The notes under the pieces are model-generated. The model saw only the letters and a list, made by a program, of their open reading frames with translations. It was not told the origin of the DNA and searched no databases. This document shows, in pieces, positions 1 to 8,314 of a stretch of DNA of 64,000 bases. The stretch is from positions 1 to 64,000 of the forward strand of contig NZ_FXTC01000016.1 in NCBI RefSeq assembly GCF_900182655.1, written 5' to 3'. Position 1 is the stretch's first letter, and every line of letters begins with the position of its first letter. A program made the position numbers and the translations under genes. This DNA is from Chryseobacterium rhizoplanae. GTDB lineage: Bacteria > Bacteroidota > Bacteroidia > Flavobacteriales > Weeksellaceae.

Positions 1-60
1 ACAATTGTATTTTCAACAGAAATTAATAAATTTATAAACCTAAATACTCCTTAAGGACTT

Positions 61-178
61 ATTACAAAATGTCCAATTTAGTTTGAAGACTTACAAAATA
101 GAATCACATCCTTGCGAAGTCAATCCAGCAAGGCTTTTCCGAGGAAGTTTAAGCGTATATTTCAGCGTCGTGATTTTT
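61..178. other. Intergenic stretch of raised GC content, possible dispersed element
   Basis: No convincing gene is seen in the first 180 bases. The part from about 105 to 178 is less AT-rich than normal spacers here and contains a short inverted repeat (CCTTGC near 110 with GCAAGG near 133). On the minus strand it stays open for about 28 codons before a stop, with no start codon. It lies just beyond the 3' end of a tRNA gene, a common place for insertions, but no att-like duplication of the tRNA end is visible. It could be a dispersed repeat or a gene remnant. Confidence 0.3.
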
Positions 179-180
179 GA

Positions 181-209
181 AAATAAAAAAGCCCCATAAA
201 TAGGGGCTT
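181..209 (-). terminator. Rho-independent terminator downstream of the tRNA
   Basis: Read on the minus strand, a 7-bp stem (AAGCCCC / GGGGCTT) with a 7-nt loop is followed by a run of Ts. It lies 15 bases beyond the 3' end of the minus-strand tRNA and is well placed to end that transcript. Confidence 0.8.
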
Positions 210-224
210 GTCGAGTTTCTGTAG

Positions 225-298
225 TGGTCCCACCTGGGCTCGAACCAGGGACCACCTGATTATGAGTCAGGTGCTCTAACCAACTGAGCTATAGGACC
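225..298 (-). tRNA. tRNA with CAT anticodon, probably tRNA-Ile2 (lysidine type)
   Basis: The minus strand folds as a complete cloverleaf of 74 nt: a 7-bp acceptor stem, a D arm with AGCTCAGTTGG, an anticodon stem with loop CTCATAA (anticodon CAT), and a T arm with GGTTCGAGCC. CCA is not encoded, because CTACA follows the discriminator A. CAT could mean elongator Met or Ile2. The acceptor pairs C4:G69 and C5:G68 match the positive determinants that TilS uses to convert C34 to lysidine in E. coli tRNA-Ile2, and the anticodon stem GACTCATAATC also resembles Ile2. I therefore favour an AUA-decoding isoleucine tRNA. The tRNA call is firm; the Ile2 assignment is an inference. Confidence 0.93.
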
Positions 299-360
299 TC
301 AAAACTTGGTTAAATTTTGTGTTTGCAAAAATAGTAAAATTTCTTTCACTACAAAATTTT

Positions 361-759
361 TTATTGCTTTTCTTGGCAAAGTTCTACCAGCACGCCGTTG
401 GTAGACTTTGGATGCAGGAAGACAACTAATTTATTATCAGCGCCTTCTTTGGGTTCTTCGGAGATAAACTGAAATCCTTCTTTTTTCAGTCTTTTCACTT
501 CTTCCAAGATATTTTCAACCCCAAATGCCAGATGATGGATGCCTTCGCCCTTTTTATCGATGAATTTTGAGATCGGACTTTCAGGATTACTGGCTTCCAA
601 CAGCTCAATTTTACTTTCTCCCGTTTCATAGAAAGAAGTTACAACCCCTTCCCTTTCTACGGATTCTTTTTTATAGGATTCTTTTCCCAATAATCTGGCA
701 AAAAGCTCATCAGAAACACCTAAAGACTTTACGGCAATACCAATATGTTCTAGCTTCAT
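361..759 (-). CDS. mce: Methylmalonyl-CoA epimerase
   Basis: This 132-aa protein is a single-domain member of the vicinal-oxygen-chelate (glyoxalase) superfamily at the usual length. It would interconvert (R)- and (S)-methylmalonyl-CoA in the propionate/succinate branch of metabolism. Visible support is the N-terminal EHIGIAV with a metal-ligand His, the central IHHLAFGV with another ligand His, and the terminal LVEL segment carrying the last ligand Glu. The start is an ATG. It is transcribed alone, divergently from rbfA. Other VOC enzymes cannot be fully excluded, but the pattern fits epimerase best. Confidence 0.88.
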   Translation of the reverse strand: MKLEHIGIAVKSLGVSDELFARLLGKESYKKESVEREGVVTSFYETGESKIELLEASNPESPISKFIDKKGEGIHHLAFGVENILEEVKRLKKEGFQFISEEPKEGADNKLVVFLHPKSTNGVLVELCQEKQ

Positions 760-836
760 AAATACTAATAAATATAATTAAATCGTAAATTTGATACTCC
801 TGTTGAATTTCAAAGTATCAATTCAAACAAAAGTAC

Positions 837-844
837 TAAATTTG
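837..844 (+). promoter_or_regulatory. -7 box TAAATTTG for rbfA
   Basis: This is a perfect match to the Bacteroidetes TAnnTTTG element, ending only 8 nt before the rbfA ATG. The predicted leader is about 5 nt. A second perfect box lies at 786-793. Confidence 0.6.
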
Positions 845-852
845 CAGAAATT

Positions 853-1212
853 ATGGAAAGTAACAGACAAAGAAAAGTAGCACAGATTATTCAGGAAGAC
901 TTCGCAGAGCTTTTCCGCAAACAGGCTGCAGAAAGCAAACAGAGTATTTTAGTATCTGTTTCAGATGTAAAAGTAACTGCTGACTTAGGAATTGCTAAGA
1001 TTTATTTAAGCATTTTCCCACAGGAATTCCGTACCGCTGTGATGAAGGAGATTGAAGAAAACAAAGCTCAATACAGAAACTTCATCGGACAGAAAATGTC
1101 AAAACAGGTACGTATCATTCCACAGCTTAACTTCTACCTTGACACTGCTCTGGATGATGTTGAAAAACTGGAAAGAGAATTAAGAGGCGAAGGCGACAAT
1201 CCTGTTTTATAA
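853..1212 (+). CDS. rbfA: Ribosome-binding factor A
   Basis: RbfA is a small KH-like protein that binds the 30S subunit and helps mature the 5' end of 16S rRNA, especially in the cold. The 119-aa product has the family N-terminus (SNRQRKVAQIIQEDF), the central section with AKIYLSIFP, and the closing segment RIIPQLNFYLD with TALDDVEKLE. Length is normal. The ATG lies just behind a strong -7 box. The next gene starts 3 nt after the stop, so the two are probably co-transcribed. Confidence 0.95.
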   Translation: MESNRQRKVAQIIQEDFAELFRKQAAESKQSILVSVSDVKVTADLGIAKIYLSIFPQEFRTAVMKEIEENKAQYRNFIGQKMSKQVRIIPQLNFYLDTALDDVEKLERELRGEGDNPVL

Positions 1213-1215
1213 ATC

Positions 1216-2421
1216 TTGAAGAATATTGCATTTTACATAGCATCCAGATACCTTTTGGCTAAAAAAGGCAGTACCGCGGTTACGTTTATTACGTGGCTGT
1301 CTGTGGGTGCCATGACGGTTGCTGTGACTGCAATGTTCGTCATTATTTCTGTTTTTTCAGGTCTTGAGGATCTGAATAAAGATCTTATTTCTAATCTTCA
1401 TGCTGACCTTACTTTAAAAAGTGTATCCGGAAAAACCATTAAAAATCTTGACACTGTCAACAAAGTATTAGGTACCCATAAAGAAATCAGCAGCTTCTCC
1501 CGTGTTATTGAAGAAAAAGTATACATCAGTTTCAATGGGAAAGGAGATATAGCCTATTTAAGAGGCGTTGACTCTGCTTACGTCAAAGTAAACCCTATCA
1601 ATAAAGATGTTTTCTACGGAACGTATCCAAGCTTCAAATATTCCAATGAAGTATTGATGGAAAACAGTCTGGATAACAGACTTTCAATTCCTGTGGATTC
1701 TTCCAACCATTATGCAACAGTCTTTATGCCTAAACCGGGAACAGGGATTATCAATAAAGAAGAAGACATTTATAATAAAAGAGATATTTCGGTAACCGGT
1801 GTTTTCCCTGGAAAAGATCAACTGGACAATTATATCATCTCTCCTATTGAGCTTGCAGAAGAATTACTTAATCTTCCCAAAAAGTCAGCGTATCAGATTG
1901 TCATTAAACTAAAAAATCCGGAAAATGCAGATGCTGTAAAACAAAGCCTGCTTTCTTCTCTCGGGAAAAATATTGAGATCAAAACCAAGGAAGAGGAAAA
2001 TGCCGCTTTCTGGAAAATGATCAATACTGAAAAACTTTTTATCTATCTTATTTTTGCCTTGGTTATCTTCATTACTACCTTTAACCTTGCCGGAGCCATC
2101 ATTATCCTTCAGCTCGATAAAAAGGAACAGGCAAAATCACTTATTTCACTTGGCTTTCCTTTAAGTCATTTAAGATTGACCTATTTCTACACCGGGCTTC
2201 TTATTGTTGTTTCGGGAGTAATTACGGGATTGATTCTTGGAACTGCACTTTGCTACTTCCAGCTCTACACAGAGTTTTTCAGAGCCAATGAAGTACTGCC
2301 ATTCCCGGTAAAAATTGTAGGAAAAAATTATCTTATCGTAGCCCTTACAGCTTCTTTGTTCGGGATCACTATTTCATGGTTCTTTTCAAAAATCAGTAAG
2401 GAATATATTACTAAGAAATAA
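1216..2421 (+). CDS. LolC/LolE-type ABC transporter permease (FtsX/MacB fold)
   Basis: This 401-aa inner-membrane protein has the layout of lipoprotein-releasing permeases: one N-terminal membrane segment (about residues 20-50), a large periplasmic MacB-type domain (about 50-265), and three C-terminal segments (about 275-395) containing the FtsX-type region. LolC/E proteins pull lipoproteins out of the inner membrane for transfer to LolA. The start is a TTG (MKNIAFYIASRYLL), with no better ATG nearby, 3 nt after the rbfA stop. No ATPase (LolD) gene is nearby. The family call is secure; the exact substrate is inferred. Confidence 0.85.
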   Translation: MKNIAFYIASRYLLAKKGSTAVTFITWLSVGAMTVAVTAMFVIISVFSGLEDLNKDLISNLHADLTLKSVSGKTIKNLDTVNKVLGTHKEISSFSRVIEEKVYISFNGKGDIAYLRGVDSAYVKVNPINKDVFYGTYPSFKYSNEVLMENSLDNRLSIPVDSSNHYATVFMPKPGTGIINKEEDIYNKRDISVTGVFPGKDQLDNYIISPIELAEELLNLPKKSAYQIVIKLKNPENADAVKQSLLSSLGKNIEIKTKEEENAAFWKMINTEKLFIYLIFALVIFITTFNLAGAIIILQLDKKEQAKSLISLGFPLSHLRLTYFYTGLLIVVSGVITGLILGTALCYFQLYTEFFRANEVLPFPVKIVGKNYLIVALTASLFGITISWFFSKISKEYITKK

Positions 2422-2475
2422 GATTCTAAGTTTATATATTACATTAAGTTAATATACTTCGGTTTCATTTTTTCG

Positions 2476-2483
2476 TACCTTTA
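2476..2483 (+). promoter_or_regulatory. -7-like box TACCTTTA for the secreted endonuclease
   Basis: It matches TAnnTTTG at seven of eight positions and lies 18 nt before the ATG at 2502. Confidence 0.4.
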
Positions 2484-2501
2484 CGCCCCAATTTTAAATA
2501 A

Positions 2502-4292
2502 ATGAAACGAATTTTATCTTTTTTACTGTTAAGTATAACATTTATCGGCGGTTTTGCACAAGCTCCCGCAGGATATTACAATCAATCGCCAACCTTAACA
2601 GGTGCTGCTCTTAAAACAGCTCTTAAAGACATTATCACCAATGGACATGTAGATCATGGCTATGGTGGTTTATGGACAGGCTATGCTACTACTGACCGTG
2701 ATTATTTTTATGAAAATGACGGAACTATTCTGGATATTTATTCTGAAAATCCAAATGGACCTGATCTATATAATTTCACCCTGGGAACCAGCCAATGTGG
2801 ATCTAATGGCTATGCTAATGAAGGGGACTGCTACAACAGAGAGCACGTAATTCCTCAGAGTTTATTCAACAGTGCTTCCCCTATGGTAGCTGATATTCAT
2901 TTTATCCGTGCTACTGATGGAAAAGTAAACGGAATGAGATCCAACTACCCTTTCGGAGTTGTTGGTGCCACTTCTTTCATCTCTAAAAACGGATCAAAAT
3001 TAGGGACATCCGTATCACCAGGATACTCAGGTACTGTATTTGAACCCATTGATGCTTTTAAAGGAGATATTGCCAGAATGTTCTTTTATTTTGTAACAAG
3101 ATACGAAGGCCAGCTTTCTAATTTCACTTCCGGTGATATGCTTGGCAATACAGCATTCCCGGGACTACAGCCTTGGGCACTGAATCAATATTTAGCATGG
3201 AATGCAATGGATCCTGTATCTGCAGAAGAAATTGCCAGAAACAATGCTTCTTATACATACCAGGGAAACAGAAACCCTTTCATTGACCACCCTGAATATG
3301 TTACTCAAATCTGGGGTTCTCCGGTAATTGATAATCAAGCACCTACAGCAGCAACCAATGTTGTTGCCAACAACCCAACCTCCAACTCTATCGCTGTAAG
3401 CTGGACTGCCGCTACAGATAACGTAGGAGTAACTTCTTATCAGGTTTATGCTAACGGTGCATTAAAAGCTAATGTTTCCGGTACAACAACTTCTACAATT
3501 GTATCCGGATTGGCTCCACTGACTCAATATACTTTCTATGTAATTGCTAAAGATGCTTTCGGGAACTCATCTCCACAAAGTACAACGGCTACAGAAACTA
3601 CTCTTGACACACCTGTAGGAGGTGGAAGCTGTGGAACAGAAGATTTTGAAATGATCACCGGTGCAGCAAATACTTATCTGACAGCCAACTGGACGAACAA
3701 CGGAATTTCATGGACTGCTACAGACGCAAGAGTTGACCAGACCATCAACAATAAAGCCATCACCATCAGAAATGGTTCTTTAACAAGTTCAACACTTTCA
3801 AGCGGAATCCAGAGTTTAACTTTAACAACACAACTGAAATTCTCTGGAAACGCAGGATATTTCAATGTTTTTGTAAACGATGTGAATGTAGGAACTATTC
3901 CTTACAGCAATGTTGTTACTACAACTACTATTAACAATATCAACGTAAGCGGAAATGTTGTTATTAAGCTGACCAATTCTTCAACTTCCAACAGAGTTGC
4001 TTTGGATGACCTTAGCTGGGCATGTTTCGGTACATTAGGAACTGCTGAAACTCAAAAAAACAAATCAGAATTCACGATCTATCCTAACCCGGTAAGAAAT
4101 AATGAATTATTTGTAAAAGGAGAAAACCTTGGCAAAATTTCAAAAGCCGACATCTATGACCTTTCAGGAAAATTAATTGAAACGATCGCTAATCCTTTCA
4201 AACATTCAAATAAAATCAACCTTAAAGGTATTGTAAAAGGAACTTACATCCTGAAAACAGATAATTTCTCTACTAAATTTATCGTAGATTAA
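2502..4292 (+). CDS. Secreted endonuclease I with fibronectin type III domain and T9SS sorting domain
   Basis: The 596-aa protein starts with a signal peptide (about residues 1-19). An endonuclease I (EndA/Bsn-type) domain follows, with the motif REHVIPQSLFN around residue 120, whose His is the expected catalytic residue of this metal-dependent nuclease family. A fibronectin type III module runs from about 275 to 365, then a beta-sandwich region. The C-terminal 80 residues begin FTIYPNPV and match a type A T9SS sorting domain. It should therefore be exported by Sec, cross the outer membrane by the Por/T9SS machine, and degrade extracellular DNA or RNA for nutrients. It is a single-gene unit ended by a clear terminator. 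Confidence 0.9.
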   Translation: MKRILSFLLLSITFIGGFAQAPAGYYNQSPTLTGAALKTALKDIITNGHVDHGYGGLWTGYATTDRDYFYENDGTILDIYSENPNGPDLYNFTLGTSQCGSNGYANEGDCYNREHVIPQSLFNSASPMVADIHFIRATDGKVNGMRSNYPFGVVGATSFISKNGSKLGTSVSPGYSGTVFEPIDAFKGDIARMFFYFVTRYEGQLSNFTSGDMLGNTAFPGLQPWALNQYLAWNAMDPVSAEEIARNNASYTYQGNRNPFIDHPEYVTQIWGSPVIDNQAPTAATNVVANNPTSNSIAVSWTAATDNVGVTSYQVYANGALKANVSGTTTSTIVSGLAPLTQYTFYVIAKDAFGNSSPQSTTATETTLDTPVGGGSCGTEDFEMITGAANTYLTANWTNNGISWTATDARVDQTINNKAITIRNGSLTSSTLSSGIQSLTLTTQLKFSGNAGYFNVFVNDVNVGTIPYSNVVTTTTINNINVSGNVVIKLTNSSTSNRVALDDLSWACFGTLGTAETQKNKSEFTIYPNPVRNNELFVKGENLGKISKADIYDLSGKLIETIANPFKHSNKINLKGIVKGTYILKTDNFSTKFIVD

Positions 4293-4315
4293 TTATTAAA
4301 AAATATTTCAAACAA

Positions 4316-4341
4316 GGCCGGATTTATCCGGTCTTTTTTTT
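4316..4341 (+). terminator. Rho-independent terminator after the endonuclease gene
   Basis: A 7-bp GC-rich stem (GGCCGGA / TCCGGTC, with one G-U pair) and a TTTA loop are followed by eight Ts. The last T is also the first base of the aroE -7 box. Confidence 0.88.
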
Positions 4342-4348
4342 ACATTTG
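4341..4348 (+). promoter_or_regulatory. -7 box TACATTTG for aroE
   Basis: A perfect TAnnTTTG box whose end is only 4 nt from the aroE ATG. Transcription would start at or next to the A of ATG, which predicts a leaderless mRNA. It abuts the T-run of the upstream terminator. Confidence 0.6.
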
Positions 4349-4352
4349 ATCT

Positions 4353-5090
4353 ATGGATTCCAATAAAAAATTAGGATTGATAGGAAAAAATATTTCCTAT
4401 TCTTTTTCTAAAAAATTCTTCGAAAACAAGTTCCAGAAGCTCATGCTGAAGAACTTCTCCTATGATATTTTTGATCTGAACGAAATCAATGAAGTGGAAA
4501 ACCTTTTTGCTTCTCCGGATCTGCTAGGATTCAATGTTACCATTCCCTACAAAGAAAAAATCATTGATTATCTTGATGAGTTAAGCGATGAAGCAGAGAA
4601 AATAGGCGCTGTAAACTGTGTTCTTATTCAGAATGGTAAAAAAACCGGCTATAATACAGATGCTTATGGATTTGAAAAGACCCTTCTTTTACACAAAACC
4701 CCTTCACAGGACAAAGCATTGATCTTAGGAAACGGCGGTGCTGCAAAAGCAGTAAAATATACTTTAGATAAACATAATATTCCTTCTGTAACTATTTCCA
4801 GAAGTACGGAAATCAATTTTGAAAATCTTGATAAAGAAACCGTTGCAAAGCACAAAATAATCATTCAGTGTACACCGGTAGGTACTTTCCCGAATGTTAA
4901 AGACTGCCTCAATTTCCCTTTTGACGGGCTTTCTTCTGAACACCTGGTCATCGATCTGATTTACAATCCCAACTACACTCAGTTCATCATCAATGCCTCT
5001 GAAAAAGGAGCAAAGACAGTGAACGGGTATTATATGCTTGAACAGCAAGCAGAAAAAGCTTGGGAAATTTGGAATTTTCAAAAAAAATAA
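4353..5090 (+). CDS. aroE: Shikimate dehydrogenase
   Basis: AroE reduces 3-dehydroshikimate to shikimate with NADPH, the fourth step of the shikimate pathway. The 245-aa product has the substrate-binding segment GFNVTIPYKEKI with catalytic Lys67, the partner Asp103 in NTDAYGF, and the nucleotide-binding turn GNGGAAKAV near residue 126. The C-terminal GYYMLEQQA is also typical. It is slightly shorter than E. coli AroE (272 aa), which is usual for Bacteroidetes forms. Confidence 0.93.
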   Translation: MDSNKKLGLIGKNISYSFSKKFFENKFQKLMLKNFSYDIFDLNEINEVENLFASPDLLGFNVTIPYKEKIIDYLDELSDEAEKIGAVNCVLIQNGKKTGYNTDAYGFEKTLLLHKTPSQDKALILGNGGAAKAVKYTLDKHNIPSVTISRSTEINFENLDKETVAKHKIIIQCTPVGTFPNVKDCLNFPFDGLSSEHLVIDLIYNPNYTQFIINASEKGAKTVNGYYMLEQQAEKAWEIWNFQKK

Positions 5091-5165
5091 CATAAATTAG
5101 TGCTTTAATTGGCCTTACAGCTATATTTAAAGGATATAAAACGCCACTCACATAAAAGATTTGCT

Positions 5166-6968
5166 ATGACTACAGAAAACAATCTTTCTGAAAACGAAGA
5201 AAAGAACAATCCTAACGAAGTATCTCAGGACCCATCAGAAAACACGGTTTCTCATGATGCAAACCGACATGAAGAGGATGCAGAGCACCTGGAAGAACAT
5301 GAAGAGGTAGAAATTTCCCTGACTGATGCTTTAAAGGAAATGGAGAAAATCATTAACACTCCCAATGCCGGCGAGAATTTCAAAAGATTCAACCTGCTGA
5401 AGGAAAAAGCAAGTCACTATATCCATGATGAAGTGGAGGATAAAAAGCATGAATATGTAGAAGCCGGAAATCCTGCTGAAAACTTCAGCTATGAGCATCC
5501 TTCTCAGAATAAATATTCTGCATTGGTTAATATTTTCAAGGAGAAACATGACAGCTTCCAGAAAGGACAGGAAGAAGAGCAGAAGAAAAACCTTGAACAC
5601 CGTCAAAATATTATTGAAAGACTTAAAAATCTATACACCAGTTCTGAACCGGGGATCAATCTTTTCAAATCCATCCGTGAAATTAAAGAAGACTGGTCAA
5701 AAGCCGGACAGGTTGCAAAATCTGAATTCAAAATTCTTAATAACAACTATTTCCACCACCTGAACCAGTTTTATCAGATGCTGGATCTGAATAAAGAATT
5801 TCTGGAGCAGGAATACAGCCACAACCTTGAAAAGAGAGAGCATATCATTGCACGTGCTAAGGAACTGGAAAACGAACCGGTAATTCAGAAGGCTTTAAAT
5901 GAGCTTCAGTATCTTCATAAACTTTGGAAAGAAGAAGCTGAGCCTGTTGCAGAGGAATTCCGTGAAAAAACATGGGAAGAATTCAAAGAAATTTCCAACA
6001 AAATTCACGAGAGAAAATCTGAGCTTTCCGCATCTATTGAAAAAGAGCAGACTGTAAATCTTGAAAAGAAAAACGAGATCATCGCTGAAATCAAGAAACT
6101 TTCTGAGCCATCAGAAACGCCTAATCACAACTACTGGCAAAATGCCATCAAAAGAGTTGAAGATTTACGCTCTGAATTCTTAAAAACCGGAAGTGTTCCA
6201 AGAAAATTATCCAACCAAAACTGGAATGATTTCAAAACAACACTCAGAGGTTTTAATACAACGAAAAATAATTATTACAAATCGTTGAAAGGTTCACAAC
6301 AAGCGAATCTTGAAGAGAAATTAAAACTGATCCAGACAGCACAGGACAATATGAACAATGAAGAATGGGATATTTCAGTTCCATTATTCAAAAAACTGCA
6401 GGAAGACTGGAAAAAAGTAGGCCACGTTCCAAAGAGCATGACCAACAAAATCTGGGATGAATTCCGTGATGCATGTAATGCGTTCTTCAACAACTACAGA
6501 GAGAAAAGCAATACTTCTACTGATAACTGGAAAGAAAACTATAAAAACAAAAAAGCGCTTCTTGATGAATTGAAATTGGTTTCCAATGAAGAAGGCAGCA
6601 TCGAAAGAATTGAGCAGATCAAAACATCATGGAACAACATCGGCAAAGTTCCTAGAGATAAAATTTCAATCAACTCAGAATTCAACAAGACGTTAAGAGA
6701 GAAATTGAAAATAAACAAAATCAACGAACTTGAACTGAAAGAAGAAGGTCTGTCTGAAAACCAACTTACTGATAAAGCAAGAAAGATCAAAAACCAGATT
6801 TCTGATCTTGAAGCTGAAATTGTAAAACTGGAAAACAACCTTTCTTTCTTCAACAAACCATCAAGGGAAAATCCTCTTTTAAGAGACACTTACAATACCA
6901 TTGATGAGAAAAAAGCTCATCTGGAAACATTAAAGCAGAATCTCCACAGCATTATCAGCGGAGATTAA
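5166..6968 (+). CDS. DUF349 repeat protein
   Basis: This is a 600-aa, highly charged, mostly helical protein. After an acidic N-terminus (about residues 1-50) it carries four to five DUF349 repeats, recognisable by W-K.AG.V or W..VG.VP phrases (for example DWSKAGQVAKSEF, DWKKVGHVPKSM, SWNNIGKVPRDK). A terminal coiled-coil stretch follows. The biochemical role of DUF349 in Bacteroidetes is not established. I chose the ATG at 5166; the frame stays open upstream to a TTG at 5109, but the added residues look like translated spacer. It sits between aroE and ribD on the same strand. Confidence 0.82.
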   Translation: MTTENNLSENEEKNNPNEVSQDPSENTVSHDANRHEEDAEHLEEHEEVEISLTDALKEMEKIINTPNAGENFKRFNLLKEKASHYIHDEVEDKKHEYVEAGNPAENFSYEHPSQNKYSALVNIFKEKHDSFQKGQEEEQKKNLEHRQNIIERLKNLYTSSEPGINLFKSIREIKEDWSKAGQVAKSEFKILNNNYFHHLNQFYQMLDLNKEFLEQEYSHNLEKREHIIARAKELENEPVIQKALNELQYLHKLWKEEAEPVAEEFREKTWEEFKEISNKIHERKSELSASIEKEQTVNLEKKNEIIAEIKKLSEPSETPNHNYWQNAIKRVEDLRSEFLKTGSVPRKLSNQNWNDFKTTLRGFNTTKNNYYKSLKGSQQANLEEKLKLIQTAQDNMNNEEWDISVPLFKKLQEDWKKVGHVPKSMTNKIWDEFRDACNAFFNNYREKSNTSTDNWKENYKNKKALLDELKLVSNEEGSIERIEQIKTSWNNIGKVPRDKISINSEFNKTLREKLKINKINELELKEEGLSENQLTDKARKIKNQISDLEAEIVKLENNLSFFNKPSRENPLLRDTYNTIDEKKAHLETLKQNLHSIISGD

Positions 6969-6990
6969 CAGGTAACAAAATAAATAAAGG

Positions 6991-7024
6991 CGGAGCAAAG
7001 CAATTTGTCTTCGCTTTTTCTTTT
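6991..7024 (+). terminator. Possible weak terminator after the DUF349 gene
   Basis: A stem with a bulge (GCGGAGCAAA with TTTGTCTTCGC) is followed by a T-rich run. It ends just before the ribD start, so it may act as a partial terminator. Confidence 0.4.
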
Positions 7025-7031
7025 TATCAAT

Positions 7032-8057
7032 ATGAACAACGACGAACTGTATATCAAAAGATGTATTGAGCTGGCTCAGAAAGCTCTTGGCAACACCTAC
7101 CCCAACCCTCTTGTAGGAAGCGTGATCGTACACAATGGAGAGATCATTGGTGAAGGCTACCATCACAAAGCCGGAGAAAACCATGCTGAGATTAACGCCA
7201 TCAATTCCGTTAAAAATAAAGATCTTATTCCGGAATCTACCATCTACGTTTCTCTGGAACCCTGTGCGCACTTTGGAAAAACACCTCCTTGTGCTTTAAA
7301 GATTAAAGAATTAGGATTTAAAAAAGTAGTTATTGGCGCTATGGACTCCCATGACAAAGTCAATGGCAAAGGAAAGAAAATCATCCAGGATGCAGGAATT
7401 GAAGCCGTTTCAGGAATTCTTGAACAAGAATGTATTGAACTTAATAAAAGATTTTTCACCTACCATGAAAAGAAAAGACCTTACATTATCTTAAAATGGG
7501 CAGAATCAGGTGATGGCTTTTTGGATAAAGACTTTAAACCAACAGCAGTTTCCAACACCCTCGTAAATCAGTTTGTTCACCAGTTAAGAGCTGACGAACA
7601 TGCTATTTTAGTAGGAACCCAAACGGCCTTAAATGACAACCCGAGTCTTACCGTAAGAAATACAGAAGGGACAAACCCTGTAAGAATTCTCATCGATTTT
7701 GATTTAAAAGTTCCTCCCGGTTACAACATTTACAATAATGAAGCAAAAACATTGGTTTTAAATAGTGTAAAAGAAGGTAGCGAAGGATCTATCCAATTCA
7801 TTAAAATAAACAAGGAAAATTTCCTGCCTGAACTTATGGAAGTATTGTATAAGGAACAGATACAGTCTGTGATTATTGAAGGCGGCCGTTTTACGCTGCA
7901 ACAGTTTATCAATGCTAACCTTTGGGACGAAGCTATAGTCATCAAAAATGAAAATCTGAAGCTGGAAAACGGAACAAAAGCACCGGAATTCAACCATACA
8001 GCAACTAAAATTGAAAATTTCAGAGACAATATGGTTTCTTTCTTCAGACTAAAATAA
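7032..8057 (+). CDS. ribD: Bifunctional riboflavin deaminase/reductase RibD
   Basis: RibD performs two consecutive riboflavin steps: deamination of the pyrimidine intermediate and NADPH-dependent reduction of its ribose side chain. The 341-aa product has the zinc deaminase domain first, with HAE at residues 51-53 and PCxH...PPC spanning residues 77-87. The reductase domain occupies the C-terminal half, with LRADEHAILVGTQTALNDNPSLTVR-type features (substrate loop around residue 190). The ATG at 7032 gives the usual start (MNNDELYIKRC); an upstream TTG at 7005 adds unlikely residues. No FMN riboswitch is seen upstream. Confidence 0.94.
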   Translation: MNNDELYIKRCIELAQKALGNTYPNPLVGSVIVHNGEIIGEGYHHKAGENHAEINAINSVKNKDLIPESTIYVSLEPCAHFGKTPPCALKIKELGFKKVVIGAMDSHDKVNGKGKKIIQDAGIEAVSGILEQECIELNKRFFTYHEKKRPYIILKWAESGDGFLDKDFKPTAVSNTLVNQFVHQLRADEHAILVGTQTALNDNPSLTVRNTEGTNPVRILIDFDLKVPPGYNIYNNEAKTLVLNSVKEGSEGSIQFIKINKENFLPELMEVLYKEQIQSVIIEGGRFTLQQFINANLWDEAIVIKNENLKLENGTKAPEFNHTATKIENFRDNMVSFFRLK

Positions 8058-8118
8058 AAGCACTTTATCACTACTGAATGAAATAATTTCTTTACATTAG
8101 TTATACAAAAAAATTACT

Positions 8119-8283
8119 ATGAAAAATTTAAAGAAAGTTTCAAGACAGAGTTTGAAAAAAGTAAACGGAGGAAATGCTCCTGAATGCTGCTCATTTTATC
8201 CACCTTCATTACAGCACTGCTGTGCAACGCCTTCAAGTATGAGCTGTCCGCCACCTTGGGCAGATGGAACATTCCCATGTTAG
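8119..8283 (+). CDS. Double-glycine leader, cysteine-rich microprotein (bacteriocin-like)
   Basis: This 54-aa ORF has a leader MKNLKKVSRQSLKKVNGG ending in Gly-Gly, the cleavage signature of peptides exported by C39-peptidase ABC transporters. The predicted 36-residue mature part has six Cys (two CC pairs plus two single Cys) and is rich in Pro. It starts 61 nt after ribD and is followed by a second gene of the same design. Chryseobacterium genomes encode many such bacteriocin-like proteins, and their function is not settled. No transporter or immunity gene is next to it. A TACATTAG box at 8093-8100 may be its -7 element. Confidence 0.8.
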   Translation: MKNLKKVSRQSLKKVNGGNAPECCSFYPPSLQHCCATPSSMSCPPPWADGTFPC

Positions 8284-8314
8284 TATTTTCGAATTAATCA
8301 AACAAAATATTACC

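Noticed and set aside
1..35. Similarity between the window start and 31930-31965 (both ATTTTCAACA...ATTAATAA...ATTTATAAA)
   Set aside because: Both are highly AT-rich and the match needs gaps, so it is not distinguishable from chance.
4764..5093. Minus-strand open frame over aroE
   Set aside because: It is the reverse of a conserved aroE, has no promoter and shows no family pattern.
7005..7031. Upstream TTG start for ribD
   Set aside because: The extra nine residues are low-complexity and are translated terminator sequence; the ATG at 7032 begins the conserved region.
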